Assembly: GCA_031655335.1 (NCBI GenBank)
Contig: CP134226.1
Coordinates: 2,374,001 to 2,438,000, forward strand
Origin: Thalassospiraceae bacterium LMO-SO8
GTDB lineage: Bacteria > Pseudomonadota > Alphaproteobacteria > Rhodospirillales > Casp-alpha2
Reading direction: 5' to 3'
Length of the DNA stretch: 64,000 nt
The notes under the pieces were generated by a model, which worked only from the letters and a program-made list of their open reading frames with translations, was not told where the DNA came from and made no database searches. Every line of letters starts with the position of its first letter. Positions within the stretch are counted from its first letter, which is position 1. This document shows, one piece after another, positions 8,631 through 17,917 of the stretch. The translations under genes and the position numbers were made by a program.

Positions 8631-10448
8631 ATGGCACGCATGACGGCAGCGGAAGCAGCGGTCCGGGTACTTGAAAAGGAAGGCGTTCACGCCGCCTTCG
8701 GGGTGCCCGGTGCGGCCATCAACCCGTTCTACGCGGCGATGAAAAAGCGCGGCTCCATCGACCACGTGCTGGCGCGGCACGTCGAAGGGGCGTCCCACAT
8801 GGCCGAGGGCTATACCCGGGCCAAGGCGGGCAACATCGGGGTTTGCATCGGCACCTCGGGCCCGGCGGGTACGGACATGATCACCGGCCTCTATTCCGCC
8901 CAGGCGGACAGCATCCCGATCCTCTGCATCACCGGACAGGCGCCCCGCGACAAGCTGTACAAGGAAGATTTCCAGGCGGTGGATATCGAATCCATCGCCA
9001 AGCCGGTGACCAAGTGGGCGGTCACCGTGCGCGAACCGGCCCTGGTGCCGCGCGTGTTCCAGAAGGCGTTCCACCTGATGCGCTCGTCCCGGCCCGGTCC
9101 GGTGCTGATCGACCTGCCGATCGACGTGCAGTTGGCGGAAATCGAATTCGACGCCGACACTTACGAGCCCCTGCCCGTGTTCAAGCCCGAAGCCTCACGC
9201 CGCCAGATCGACAAGGCCATGGCCATGCTGGCGGCGGCCGAGCGCCCGGTGATCGTGGCCGGCGGCGGCATCATCAACGCCGACGCCCAGGACCTTTTGG
9301 TCGAGTTCGCCGAACTGGCCGGCATTCCGGTGATCCCGACCCTGATGGGTTGGGGCGCCATCGCCGACGACCATCCCCTGATGGCCGGCATGGTCGGGTT
9401 GCAGACCGCCCACCGCTACGGCAACAAGTCGTTTTTGCGGTCCGATTTCGTGCTCGGCATCGGCAACCGTTGGGCCAACCGGCATACGGGGTCCGTCGCC
9501 GTCTACACCAAGGGCCGCACCTTCGTGCACGTGGATATCGAGCCGACCCAGATCGGCCGGGTGTTCGAACCGGATTACGGCATCGTGTCCGACGCCGGGG
9601 CGGCGCTCGCCCTGTTCGTGCAGGCGGCGCGCGAGATGAAGGAAGACGGCAGTCTGCCCGACTGGTCCGGCTGGGCCGGCGAATGCGCCCACCGCAAGGA
9701 AGTGATGCAGCGCAAGTCCCACTTCGACCAGGTGCCCTTGAAGCCGCAGCGCGTCTATCAGGAAATGAAGGAGGCCTTCGGCCGCGACGTCTGCTACGTC
9801 ACCACCATCGGCCTCAGCCAGATCGCCGCCGCGCAGTTCCTCAACGTCTACGGGGCGCGCAACTGGATCAACTGCGGCCAAGCCGGCCCCCTGGGTTGGA
9901 CCCTGCCGGCCGCGCTGGGTGCCCGCAAGGCCTGCCCGGACAAGGAAATCGTCGCCGTATCCGGCGATTACGACTTCCAGTTCCTGATCGAGGAGCTGGC
10001 CGTCGGCGCCCAGTTCAACCTGCCCTACATCCATGTGGTGCTGAACAATTCCTACCTCGGCCTGATCCGCCAGGCGCAGCGCGGATTCGACATGGACTAC
10101 AACGTCCAATTGTCGTTCGCGAACGTGAACGCACCGGACCTGGGAGATTACGGCGTCGACCATGTCGCCGTGGCCGAAGGGCTCGGCTGCAAGGCGATCC
10201 GCGTGCGCAGCCCCAACGAGTTCAAGGAAGCCTTTGCCAAGGCGCAGGCCCTGATGAAGGAACACCAGGTGCCCGTGGTCCTGGAATTCATCCTGGAGCG
10301 CGTCACCAACGTGGCCATGGGCATGGAAATCGATGCCGTCAACGAGTTCGAGGAAATCCTTTGCCTGGATCCGACCCTGGATCCGGACGGCCTGCCCGAC
10401 CCCGAGGCCGCCGCCGCAACGCAGCGGGACATGATTCCCGCCGAATGA
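8631..10448 (+). CDS. gcl: Glyoxylate carboligase (tartronate-semialdehyde synthase)
   Basis: This ThDP enzyme joins two glyoxylate to tartronate semialdehyde and CO2. The 605-residue product follows E. coli Gcl closely along its whole visible length, for example [12 protein letters not shown] and [14 protein letters not shown] near the N terminus. Val51 is present where other ThDP enzymes have the catalytic Glu, which is the known hallmark of Gcl. The ThDP motif is [20 protein letters not shown] chose the ATG at 8631, with GGAGG 8 bases upstream; the GTG at 8622 would overlap that site. It is the first gene of the salvage cluster and lies just after a putative IclR operator. A large hairpin, without a T-run, separates it from hyi. 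Confidence 0.97.
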   Translation: MARMTAAEAAVRVLEKEGVHAAFGVPGAAINPFYAAMKKRGSIDHVLARHVEGASHMAEGYTRAKAGNIGVCIGTSGPAGTDMITGLYSAQADSIPILCITGQAPRDKLYKEDFQAVDIESIAKPVTKWAVTVREPALVPRVFQKAFHLMRSSRPGPVLIDLPIDVQLAEIEFDADTYEPLPVFKPEASRRQIDKAMAMLAAAERPVIVAGGGIINADAQDLLVEFAELAGIPVIPTLMGWGAIADDHPLMAGMVGLQTAHRYGNKSFLRSDFVLGIGNRWANRHTGSVAVYTKGRTFVHVDIEPTQIGRVFEPDYGIVSDAGAALALFVQAAREMKEDGSLPDWSGWAGECAHRKEVMQRKSHFDQVPLKPQRVYQEMKEAFGRDVCYVTTIGLSQIAAAQFLNVYGARNWINCGQAGPLGWTLPAALGARKACPDKEIVAVSGDYDFQFLIEELAVGAQFNLPYIHVVLNNSYLGLIRQAQRGFDMDYNVQLSFANVNAPDLGDYGVDHVAVAEGLGCKAIRVRSPNEFKEAFAKAQALMKEHQVPVVLEFILERVTNVAMGMEIDAVNEFEEILCLDPTLDPDGLPDPEAAAATQRDMIPAE

Positions 10449-10462
10449 GGTCCCTGCGAGGA

Positions 10463-10511
10463 GGGCGGGAGGCGCCTTTGACCGGAACCCACTTCCGGTT
10501 GCTTCCCGCCC
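10463..10511 (+). other. Large intercistronic hairpin between gcl and hyi
   Basis: GGGCGGGAGGC (10463-10473) pairs with GCTTCCCGCCC (10501-10511), with one G-T pair. Inside it, CCGGAA (10482-10487) pairs with TTCCGG (10493-10498). No T-run follows, so it is more likely an mRNA-stability or processing element than a terminator. Confidence 0.55.
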
Positions 10512-10564
10512 GACCTCGCCGCTACCCTCGCCGCCAATGATCACACCATCGCAGGAGACACCCC

Positions 10565-11359
10565 ATGCCCCGTTTCAACGCCAACATCACCATGCTGTTC
10601 CAGGACCTGGATTTCATGGATCGGTTCCAGGCGGCCGCCAAGGCTGGGTTCAAGGGCGTGGAATACCTGTTCCCCTACGACTACAAGGCGGCCGACCTGG
10701 TCGACGCGCTGACATCCAACGGCCTGACCCAGGTGCTGCACAACCTGCCGGCCGGCGATTGGGCTAAGGGTGAACGGGGTCTCGCCAGCCTGCCCGACCG
10801 GAAAAGCGAATTCCAGGACAGCGTCGGCCTCGCCATCGATTACGCGACGGCGCTGGGCTGTCCCCAGGTCAACTGCCTGGCCGGTATTCCCGGCGACGGC
10901 GTGGCCCCGGAAAAGGCGTTCGAAACCTTCGTCGAGAACCTGGAATTCGCGGCCCCCCGGTTCGACGACGCCGGCATCAAGCTTCTGGTCGAGGCCATCA
11001 ACACCCGCGACATTCCGGGATTTTTCCTCAACACCTCGGCCCAGGCCGAAGCGGTGATGGAGGCCGTCGGCCACGACAACCTGTATTTCCAATACGACGC
11101 CTATCACATGCAGATCATGGAAGGCGATTTGTGCCGCACGGTCGAACGGCTGTTGCCGCGCATCCCCCACATCCAGATCGCCGACAACCCGGGCCGCCAC
11201 GAACCGGGCACGGGCGAAATCAACTACCCGCACTTCTTCGCCCACTTGGACGCCATCGGCTACAAAGGCTGGGTCGGCTGTGAATACGTGCCCTTGACCA
11301 CAACGGTCGAAGGCCTGGGCTGGCTGCGCGCCGCCGAGGCATCAAGCAAGGCCGCCTGA
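10565..11359 (+). CDS. hyi: Hydroxypyruvate isomerase
   Basis: A 264-residue TIM-barrel protein of the xylose-isomerase-like AP-endonuclease 2 superfamily. It interconverts hydroxypyruvate and tartronate semialdehyde. The start MPRFNANITMLFQDLDFMDRF and motifs VEAINTRDIPGFF, QYDAYHMQIMEGD and QIADNPGRHEPGTGEI match the Hyi family; the acidic residues and His in these motifs are the expected metal and substrate ligands. Its position between gcl and the tartronate-semialdehyde reductase matches the classical E. coli gcl-hyi-glxR order. A GGAG site lies about 8 bases before the ATG. Confidence 0.95.
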   Translation: MPRFNANITMLFQDLDFMDRFQAAAKAGFKGVEYLFPYDYKAADLVDALTSNGLTQVLHNLPAGDWAKGERGLASLPDRKSEFQDSVGLAIDYATALGCPQVNCLAGIPGDGVAPEKAFETFVENLEFAAPRFDDAGIKLLVEAINTRDIPGFFLNTSAQAEAVMEAVGHDNLYFQYDAYHMQIMEGDLCRTVERLLPRIPHIQIADNPGRHEPGTGEINYPHFFAHLDAIGYKGWVGCEYVPLTTTVEGLGWLRAAEASSKAA

Positions 11360-11479
11360 TCTTTTCCCGGCTGGCGGAAAAATCCCGGTTGCCCCATTGG
11401 TTTTTGCCGCAATCGCGGTAAAACGTCTGCAATCATTCAACTTACGCAAAACCAATCCACCCAGGAGGGGACATCAACC

Positions 11480-12364
11480 ATGGCTACCATCGGATTCATC
11501 GGTCTCGGCATCATGGGCGCACCCATGGCGGCCCACCTTCAGAAAGCCGGCCACAAGATCGTGGCGTTGAAGCGCAAAAAGCCCATGCCGAAGGACCTTG
11601 CCAAGGGCGGCGCCGTGTTCGCCGCGACGCCCAAGGACGTGGCCGCAAAGGCCGAGGTCATCATCACCATGGTGCCGGACACCCCCCAGGTCGAAGAGGT
11701 CCTGTTCGGCAAGGACGGCGTGGCGTCCGCCAATTTGAAGGGCAAGCTGGTCATCGACATGTCCTCGATCGCGCCGCTCGCGACCAAGGAATTCGCCAAG
11801 AAGATCAAGAAGGCGGGGGCCGGTTGGGTCGACGCCCCCGTGTCGGGCGGCGAGGTGGGCGCCAAGAACGCGGCCCTGACCATCATGTGCGGCGGATCGA
11901 AAAAGGATTTCGACCGGGCCAAACCGCTGTTCGAACTGATGGGCAAGAACATCACCCTGGTCGGCGGCGCCGGCGACGGGCAGACCTGCAAGGTCGCCAA
12001 CCAGATCATCGTGGCGCTGAACATCGAGGCCGTGTCCGAAGCCCTTCTGTTCGCGTCCAAGGCCGGGGCCGATCCCGCCAAGGTGCGCGAAGCCCTGATG
12101 GGCGGTTTCGCCAATTCGAAGATTTTGGAAGTCCATGCGGAGCGCATGATCAAGCGCACCTTCAACCCGGGCTTCCGCATCGAGCTGCACCAGAAGGACC
12201 TGAACCTGGCGCTGTCCGGGGCCAAGGACATGGGCATTTCCCTGCCCAACACGGCGACGGCGCAGGAACTGTTCAATTCCTGCACGGCCCACGGCGGCGC
12301 CGGCTGGGACCATTCGGCCATGGTGCGGGCACTCGAAATCATGGCCAAACACGAGGTCAAGTAG
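11480..12364 (+). CDS. glxR: 2-hydroxy-3-oxopropionate (tartronate semialdehyde) reductase
   Basis: This is a 294-residue beta-hydroxyacid dehydrogenase. The N-terminal NAD-binding motif is IGFIGLGIMGAPMAAHL, the substrate-binding motif is DAPVSGGEVGAKN, and the catalytic Lys is in GQTCKVANQI. It reduces tartronate semialdehyde to D-glycerate, the step after gcl. A strong GGAGGGG ribosome site precedes the ATG by about 9 bases. The 120-base gap before it has a weak match to the IclR-type site (CGGAAAAATCCCGG at 11375-11388), which could be chance. The N-terminal half is unusually Lys-rich (KRKKPMPKD), a local oddity. The symbol garR would be equally valid. Confidence 0.94.
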   Translation: MATIGFIGLGIMGAPMAAHLQKAGHKIVALKRKKPMPKDLAKGGAVFAATPKDVAAKAEVIITMVPDTPQVEEVLFGKDGVASANLKGKLVIDMSSIAPLATKEFAKKIKKAGAGWVDAPVSGGEVGAKNAALTIMCGGSKKDFDRAKPLFELMGKNITLVGGAGDGQTCKVANQIIVALNIEAVSEALLFASKAGADPAKVREALMGGFANSKILEVHAERMIKRTFNPGFRIELHQKDLNLALSGAKDMGISLPNTATAQELFNSCTAHGGAGWDHSAMVRALEIMAKHEVK

Positions 12365-12466
12365 GCTCCCGTCCGCGGCCCCTGTTGCCGGGGCGGACAA
12401 AAGACATACAATGCGGGAAAGCGGCGCCCCGATAGGGGGCCGCCGCCATTGGGAGCACAGCGTCCT

Positions 12467-13954
12467 ATGCAGATGCCGGAACCGGATCAAGGCGTCATCG
12501 ACCGGCGGGCCGAGATCATCGCCGCCATGCGCGCCATCGTGCCCGGCGAGGGCGTGATTGCCGACGACGCCATGCTCAAGGCCTTCGAATGCGACGGCCT
12601 GATGGCCTACCGGCAGTTGCCGCTCATCGTCGTGCTGCCGGAAACCACGGCCCAGGTCTCCGATATCCTGAAATACTGCCATGCCAACGGCGTGAAGATC
12701 GTGCCGCGGGGGGCGGGCACGGGGCTGTCCGGTGGCGCCCTGCCGTTGGCCGACGCCATCACCCTGGGATTGTCCAAATTCAACCGGGTGCTCGACATCG
12801 ACTATGCCAACCGCTGCGCGGTGGTGCAGCCGGGCGTGACCAACCTGGGCGTCACCAAGGCGGTTGAAGGCGATGGCTTCTATTACGCGCCGGACCCGTC
12901 GTCGCAGATCGCGTGCTCCATCGGCGGCAACATCGCCGAGAACTCCGGCGGCGTGCACTGCCTGAAATACGGCCTGACGACCAACAACGTGCTGGGCGTG
13001 GAAATGGTGCTGATGGACGGCACGGTGCTGCGCCTGGGCGGCAAGCATCTGGACCCGGGGGGCTATGATTTGCTGGGTGTGCTGACGGGCTCCGAAGGGC
13101 TGCTCGGCGTCATTACCGAGGTCACCGTGCGCATATTGAAAAAGCCCGAGACGGCGCGCGCCGTGCTGCTTGGTTTCAACTCGTCGGAAGAAGGCGGCGA
13201 TTGCGTCGCCGCCATCATCAACGCCGGGATCATCCCGGGCGGGATCGAGATGATGGACAAGCCGGCCATCCACGCGACGGAGGAATTCGTCCATGCGGGC
13301 TATCCCATGGATGTGGAAGCGCTGTTGATCGTCGAACTGGACGGCCCCAAGGTCGAGGTCGACTACCTGATCGACCGGGTCGGCGAAATCGCCAAGGGGC
13401 AGGGGGCGATCTATTCCCGCATCAGCGAGACGGAGGAAGAACGCGCCGCCTTCTGGTCCGGGCGCAAGAACGCCTTTCCGGCGGTCGGGCGTCTGTCGCC
13501 GGACTATCTCTGCATGGACGGCACGATCCCCCGGAAAAAGCTCGGCCTGGTCCTGCAACGGATGGCGGAGATGTCCGGCAAATACGGCCTGCGCGTTGCC
13601 AACGTGTTCCACGCCGGCGACGGCAACCTGCATCCCCTCATCATGTTCGACGCCAACCAACCGGGCGAACTGGACCGGGCCGAGGAATTCGGCGCGGATA
13701 TCCTGAAACTTTGTGTCGAGGTCGGCGGCGTGCTGTCCGGCGAACACGGCATCGGCGTGGAAAAGCGCGACCTGATGGGCGAGATGTTCACGGAAGACGA
13801 CCTGAAGCAGCAGCAGCGGGTCAAATGCGCCTTCGACCCGGACCACCACCTCAACCCGGGCAAGGTCTTTCCCACGCTTCACCGCTGCGCCGAATTGGGC
13901 CGCATGCATATCTCGCGGGGCCAGGTGCCGTTCCCCGACATTCCCCGATTCTGA
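12467..13954 (+). CDS. glcD: Glycolate oxidase subunit GlcD
   Basis: This 495-residue protein is the FAD subunit of the membrane-associated glycolate dehydrogenase GlcDEF, which oxidises glycolate to glyoxylate and passes electrons to the respiratory chain. The FAD-binding PCMH domain has the motif VPRGAGTGLSGGALP, followed by CSIGGNIAENSGGVHCLKYG. The C-terminal FAD-oxidase domain ends with HGIGVEKR and LNPGKVFP. I chose the ATG at 12467, with GGGAG upstream; a TTG at 12449 is also open. glcE follows after 10 bases. It produces the glyoxylate that gcl uses, so the cluster is self-contained. Confidence 0.95.
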   Translation: MQMPEPDQGVIDRRAEIIAAMRAIVPGEGVIADDAMLKAFECDGLMAYRQLPLIVVLPETTAQVSDILKYCHANGVKIVPRGAGTGLSGGALPLADAITLGLSKFNRVLDIDYANRCAVVQPGVTNLGVTKAVEGDGFYYAPDPSSQIACSIGGNIAENSGGVHCLKYGLTTNNVLGVEMVLMDGTVLRLGGKHLDPGGYDLLGVLTGSEGLLGVITEVTVRILKKPETARAVLLGFNSSEEGGDCVAAIINAGIIPGGIEMMDKPAIHATEEFVHAGYPMDVEALLIVELDGPKVEVDYLIDRVGEIAKGQGAIYSRISETEEERAAFWSGRKNAFPAVGRLSPDYLCMDGTIPRKKLGLVLQRMAEMSGKYGLRVANVFHAGDGNLHPLIMFDANQPGELDRAEEFGADILKLCVEVGGVLSGEHGIGVEKRDLMGEMFTEDDLKQQQRVKCAFDPDHHLNPGKVFPTLHRCAELGRMHISRGQVPFPDIPRF

Positions 13955-13964
13955 TCTCTCCATC

Positions 13965-15191
13965 ATGATCGAAATTCTCAAGCCGGATACCGCCGACCAG
14001 GTTCTCGACGCCGTCAAATGGGCGCTCTCGGAAGCAATCCCGCTGGACGTTCGCGGATCGGGCTCGAAATCCGGGTTCGGCCGCCCCGTGCAGGTGGGCC
14101 GGGTGCTCGATCTCTCGAACCTGTCCGGCATCAGCGACTACGATCCGGGCGAACTGGTTCTGACCGCCGGGCCCGCGACCTCCATGTTCGAGATCGAAAA
14201 GGTCCTGGCCGGGGCCAACCAGGAACTGGCGTTCGAGCCCATGGACTTAGGATCCCTTTACGGCCTGGGTGAGGGGACGGGCACGCTCGGCGGGGTGATC
14301 GCCGCCAACCTGTCCGGCCCCCGGCGCATCAAGGCGGGGGCGGCGCGCGACCATTTCCTGGGCTTTCAGGGCGTGTCCGGCCGGGGCGAGGTGTTCAAGT
14401 CCGGCGGCAAGGTGATGAAGAACGTCACGGGCTTCGATCTCTCGAAACTGATGGCCGGCTCCTTCGGCACCCTCGCCGTGATGACCCAGGTCTCCGTGAA
14501 GGTGCTGCCGCGCCCGGAAAAGACGCGCACGGTCCTGCTCATGGGGGCCGACGACATCCATGCGGTCGCGGCGCTGTGCGATGCCCTGGGCTCCAGCCAT
14601 GAGGTCGCCGGCGCGGCCCATCTGCCGGCATCCGTCGCCGCGCGCTCCGGCGTCGGCTATGTGTCCGGCGCGGGGGCCGCCGTCACCGCCGTGCGTGTCG
14701 AAGGGCCCGGGCCCAGCGTCGAACATCGCTGCAATTCCCTGCGCGACCTGTTCGCTCCCTTCGGCGCGGTCGAGGAACTGCATTCCATGAACTCCGCCGC
14801 CTTCTGGCGCGAGGTCCGCGACGCGGCGGCCTTCACCGGCGACTGGCAGGACTACCAGGTCTGGCGCGTCAGCGTGCCGCCCACGGCGGGTCCGACGGTG
14901 GGCCAGCACCTGCGCGCGCGCCTGGGCGGCGAGGTCTATTACGACTGGGGCGGGGGGCTGATCTGGTTCGCGCTCGACGCCCGCGCCGACGCCGGGGCGG
15001 CGGACATCCGCCGGGTCATCAGGGATTGCGGCGGTCACGCGACCCTGGTCCGGGCATCCGCCGACGTGCGCCAGGCGGTCGCGGTGTTCCAGCCGCAGCC
15101 GGGCCCGCTGGCCGATCTTTCAAAACGGGTGAAGGAAGCCTTCGATCCCGAGGGCATCCTCAACCCCGGCCGCATGACAGCGGGCGTATAG
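13965..15191 (+). CDS. glcE: Glycolate oxidase subunit GlcE
   Basis: A 408-residue second FAD-binding subunit of glycolate dehydrogenase. It has a shortened PCMH domain with VRGSGSKSGFGRPV and GTLGGVIAANLSGPRR motifs, and the C-terminal FDPEGILNPGRM motif shared with GlcD. It is shorter than GlcD, as is usual. The gene lies 10 bases after glcD and 19 before glcF, so the three are translated from one transcript. No sign of frameshift or truncation is visible. Confidence 0.94.
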   Translation: MIEILKPDTADQVLDAVKWALSEAIPLDVRGSGSKSGFGRPVQVGRVLDLSNLSGISDYDPGELVLTAGPATSMFEIEKVLAGANQELAFEPMDLGSLYGLGEGTGTLGGVIAANLSGPRRIKAGAARDHFLGFQGVSGRGEVFKSGGKVMKNVTGFDLSKLMAGSFGTLAVMTQVSVKVLPRPEKTRTVLLMGADDIHAVAALCDALGSSHEVAGAAHLPASVAARSGVGYVSGAGAAVTAVRVEGPGPSVEHRCNSLRDLFAPFGAVEELHSMNSAAFWREVRDAAAFTGDWQDYQVWRVSVPPTAGPTVGQHLRARLGGEVYYDWGGGLIWFALDARADAGAADIRRVIRDCGGHATLVRASADVRQAVAVFQPQPGPLADLSKRVKEAFDPEGILNPGRMTAGV

Positions 15192-15210
15192 GGGCAGGGA
15201 CGGAAAAGCG

Positions 15211-16503
15211 ATGCAAACCACCTTCACCCTGGCGCAACTGGCCGATCCGCACATCCAGCAGGCCAACGACATCTTGCGCAAATGCGTGCATTGCGGCTTC
15301 TGCACGGCGACCTGTCCGACCTATGTTCTGCTGGGCGACGAGTTGGACAGCCCGCGCGGGCGCATTTACCTGATCAAGGGATTGCTGGAAGAGGGCGCCA
15401 AGCCGACCGAGCAGCACGTCACGCACATCGACCGCTGCCTGACCTGCCTGTCCTGCATGACGACCTGCCCCGCCAGCGTCGATTACATGCATCTGGTCGA
15501 TGACGCGCGGGCCAAGATCGAACGGGAATACAAACGCCCCCTGATGGATCGGCTGTTGCGCGGCCTGCTGCCCCTGGTTCTGCCGTATCCCGACCGCTTC
15601 CGCGTCATGCTGTTGGGCGCCTGGCTGGCGCGGCCCTTGGCGCGGGTGATGCCGGGGCGGCTCGGCGCCATGCTGGGGCTCACGCCCAAGCGCATCCATC
15701 CGCCGACGGACATGGACCGGCCCCAGGTGTTCAAGGCCGAGGGGGTGATGAGAAAGCGCGTGGCGTTGATGACCGGCTGCGCCCAGAAGGTGCTGAACCC
15801 GGCCATCAACGAGGCGACCGTGCGGCTTCTCACCCGCCACGGCTGCGAGGTCGTGATCGCCGACGGGCAGGGCTGCTGTGGTGCCCTGGTCCATCACATG
15901 GGCAAGGAAGCCCAGAGCCACGCCCAGGCCCAGGCCAATATCGAGGCCTGGGAGAAGGCCGAGGCGGCGCACGGGCAGGTCGACGCCATCGTTATCAACG
16001 CGTCGGGCTGCGGCACGACGGTGAAGGATTACGGCTGGATGCTGCGCCGCGACGATGCCTGGGCCGCCCGCGCCAAGGCGATTTCCGGCAAGACCCGCGA
16101 CGTCACCGAAGTGATGATGGACCTGGGCCTGAACGCGGCCATGATCGACGGGGACAGGCCCGTCGTCGCCTATCATTCCGCCTGTTCCATGCAGCATGGC
16201 CAGAAGCTGACCAAGCCGCCCAAGGACCTGCTGGCCCAGGCCGGGTTTGAGGTACGGGAGCCCGCCGAAGGCCATCTGTGCTGCGGTTCCGCCGGCACCT
16301 ACAACATGATGCAGCCGGAAATCTCGGGCCGCCTCAAGGCGCGCAAGGCCGCCAACATGAAGCGCACGGGCGCCCAGGTCATGGCGACGGGCAACATCGG
16401 CTGCATGGTTCAGCTTGAGGACGCCGTCGGCATGCCCGTGGTCCATACGGTGGAACTACTCGACTGGGCGACCGGTGGGCCGAAGCCCGCCGGACTCGAA
16501 TAA
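15211..16503 (+). CDS. glcF: Glycolate oxidase iron-sulfur subunit GlcF
   Basis: This 430-residue protein carries two ferredoxin-type 4Fe-4S motifs, CVHCGFCTATCPTY (about residues 27-40) and CLTCLSCMTTCPASV (about residues 78-92). Two cysteine-rich CCG domains follow, with GCCGALVHHMGK and CCGSAGTYNMMQ. It accepts electrons from the GlcD and GlcE flavins and hands them to the membrane quinone pool. It completes the glcDEF operon. Codon use and spacing match its neighbours. The next 210 bases hold the paired palindromes described separately. Confidence 0.95.
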   Translation: MQTTFTLAQLADPHIQQANDILRKCVHCGFCTATCPTYVLLGDELDSPRGRIYLIKGLLEEGAKPTEQHVTHIDRCLTCLSCMTTCPASVDYMHLVDDARAKIEREYKRPLMDRLLRGLLPLVLPYPDRFRVMLLGAWLARPLARVMPGRLGAMLGLTPKRIHPPTDMDRPQVFKAEGVMRKRVALMTGCAQKVLNPAINEATVRLLTRHGCEVVIADGQGCCGALVHHMGKEAQSHAQAQANIEAWEKAEAAHGQVDAIVINASGCGTTVKDYGWMLRRDDAWAARAKAISGKTRDVTEVMMDLGLNAAMIDGDRPVVAYHSACSMQHGQKLTKPPKDLLAQAGFEVREPAEGHLCCGSAGTYNMMQPEISGRLKARKAANMKRTGAQVMATGNIGCMVQLEDAVGMPVVHTVELLDWATGGPKPAGLE

Positions 16504-16603
16504 AGCCGCACCGGCGGCTGTCGCGATTCGGCAATATTCCGGTCATCGAATTCAGCCACAATTGTAAGCTTGCGGATCGGCAGGGCCGCGGCGGCGCCTG
16601 AGT

Positions 16604-16639
16604 CGCACTTAGTGCGTTAGTTATATCGCACCATGTGCG
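16604..16639. promoter_or_regulatory. Two tandem palindromes CGCAC-N3-GTGCG, possible operator pair
   Basis: Copy 1 is CGCACTTAGTGCG at 16604-16616 and copy 2 is CGCACCATGTGCG at 16627-16639. Their centres are 23 bases apart, about two helix turns. The second copy lies some 75 bases before the exported-protein gene start. Two identical arms at that spacing suggest a dimeric repressor site; no regulator is assigned. Confidence 0.45.
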
Positions 16640-16714
16640 GGTTTTATGGTATGCTCGCCGCATCGCCGCCGCGAAACGCGTCGCGGGGCCTGCAACGCAG
16701 GAAGGAGCCGTCGC

Positions 16715-17296
16715 ATGACATCGATCACGCGGATCCTGGGGCGGGCGGTGCTTCTCGGAAGCCTCGCCCTGGTCCTCACCCTCCGTCCCGCCGCCGATGC
16801 GCGGGCGAATTCCACCCTGGACTGGCTGGCCGGTGAGCCGGTGACGCTCATGGATTTAGGCATCATCCGGCTCAAGCAGGATTTGCTTCAGGTCGGCCAG
16901 CGGCTTTTGGAGGTCGGCTTCCTGCCCGTGGCGCCGACCACCGGGGCCTATTTCGATTGGCGGGACAAGAAGATCACCGTGTTCCTGACGGCGCGCGAAC
17001 GCTTCGCCCAACCGTCCGAAGGCATGTGCCTGGAGCTGTTCGCGCGGGTCGCCAAGGGTCTGGCGTCGCGCAGCCGCGGCCACCAGGGCGATCCGGGCTG
17101 GTATCTGGAGGAAATCTTCACCCACGACGGCTGGGGCAACTTCACCCGACCGACGCGAATGCGCGAAGACCTTTTGCAAACCGTGCAGTTGGAGGTCACC
17201 CTGCTGCCGCCCCGGCCCATGGGGCCGGAACGCACGCTGCATTGTTCGGGCCGCCTGGACACGGAACCGCACGAGGTTTCGGTCACCATCTCCTGA
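16715..17296 (+). CDS. Exported protein of unknown function
   Basis: I do not recognise this 193-residue protein. It has a clear signal peptide: TRILGRAVLLGSLALVLTLRP, followed by an ADARANS cleavage region near residue 30. The mature part is mixed alpha/beta with a single pair of cysteines far apart (CLELFARV and LHCSGRL), which might form a disulfide in the periplasm. The ATG at 16715 has a perfect AAGGAG 7 bases upstream. It follows glcF and is followed by another exported protein, both inside the glycolate cluster, so a role in envelope or glycolate uptake is possible but unsupported. Paired palindromes upstream suggest its own promoter. Confidence 0.75.
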   Translation: MTSITRILGRAVLLGSLALVLTLRPAADARANSTLDWLAGEPVTLMDLGIIRLKQDLLQVGQRLLEVGFLPVAPTTGAYFDWRDKKITVFLTARERFAQPSEGMCLELFARVAKGLASRSRGHQGDPGWYLEEIFTHDGWGNFTRPTRMREDLLQTVQLEVTLLPPRPMGPERTLHCSGRLDTEPHEVSVTIS

Positions 17297-17355
17297 CGGG
17301 CTTGTGAGCGGCGGAACCCTTGGCGTTATGCCCGCGAAGGCGTAATCTTTTTGTC

Positions 17356-17916
17356 ATGGTTACGTGGAAACACATCCTCATGGCGGCGCTTCTTGCCGCC
17401 GTCCTGGCTGCGCCGCAGGCGCGGGCGGATCAGACCGATCCGGTTCTGGACGCCCTGTTCGCGGCCCTGACGGCGACCAAGAACCCGGAAGAAGCGCATC
17501 AGATCGAAACCCGCATCTGGCAGACCTGGGCGGTCAGCGGCCAGGAACTGGTCGACAGCGCCATGGCCCGGGGCGTCATTGCCATGAACAGGGGCGCCCT
17601 CGATACCTCGTTGAAATACTTCAACGACGTCATCAGCCTGGCGCCCAAGCATGCCGAAGGCTGGAACAAGCGCGCGACGGTGAATTTCCTCATGGGCAAA
17701 TATCCGGAATCCGTGCTCGACATTCAGCGCACCCTGGAGCTGGAGCCCCGCCACTTCGGCGCGCTGTCCGGCCTGGGCTTGATCTACGCGGAAATGGGGC
17801 GCAAAAAGGCGGCGATCCGCGCCATGGAAAAGGCGTTGGCCATCAACCCGCATATGGACGCCATCCGCGGCCAGTTGCAGGACCTGAAGACCGAAGTATC
17901 AGGGAAACCCATTTGA
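17356..17916 (+). CDS. Exported TPR-repeat protein
   Basis: The 186-residue protein has a signal peptide (residues about 1-25: MVTWKHILMAALLAAVLAAP, then QARAD). It then has three to four tetratricopeptide repeats, for example AMARGVIAMNRGALDTSLKY, AEGWNKRATVNFLMGKYPES and FGALSGLGLIYAEMGRKKAA. TPRs mediate protein contacts, so it is probably a periplasmic scaffold. The partner is not known. Its stop is followed after one base by the start of the next flavoprotein gene, so the two are translationally coupled. An alternative start at 17380 would shorten the signal peptide. Confidence 0.82.
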   Translation: MVTWKHILMAALLAAVLAAPQARADQTDPVLDALFAALTATKNPEEAHQIETRIWQTWAVSGQELVDSAMARGVIAMNRGALDTSLKYFNDVISLAPKHAEGWNKRATVNFLMGKYPESVLDIQRTLELEPRHFGALSGLGLIYAEMGRKKAAIRAMEKALAINPHMDAIRGQLQDLKTEVSGKPI

Positions 17917-17917
17917 C

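Noticed and set aside
11375-11388. Third IclR-type operator before glxR
   Set aside because: CGGAAAAATCCCGG matches the motif only in part (9 of the first 13 bases). It is kept as a weak note in the glxR entry rather than a feature.
11474-14131. An 885-residue minus-strand open frame
   Set aside because: It lies opposite glxR and glcD, both with clear motifs. No family pattern is seen in it.
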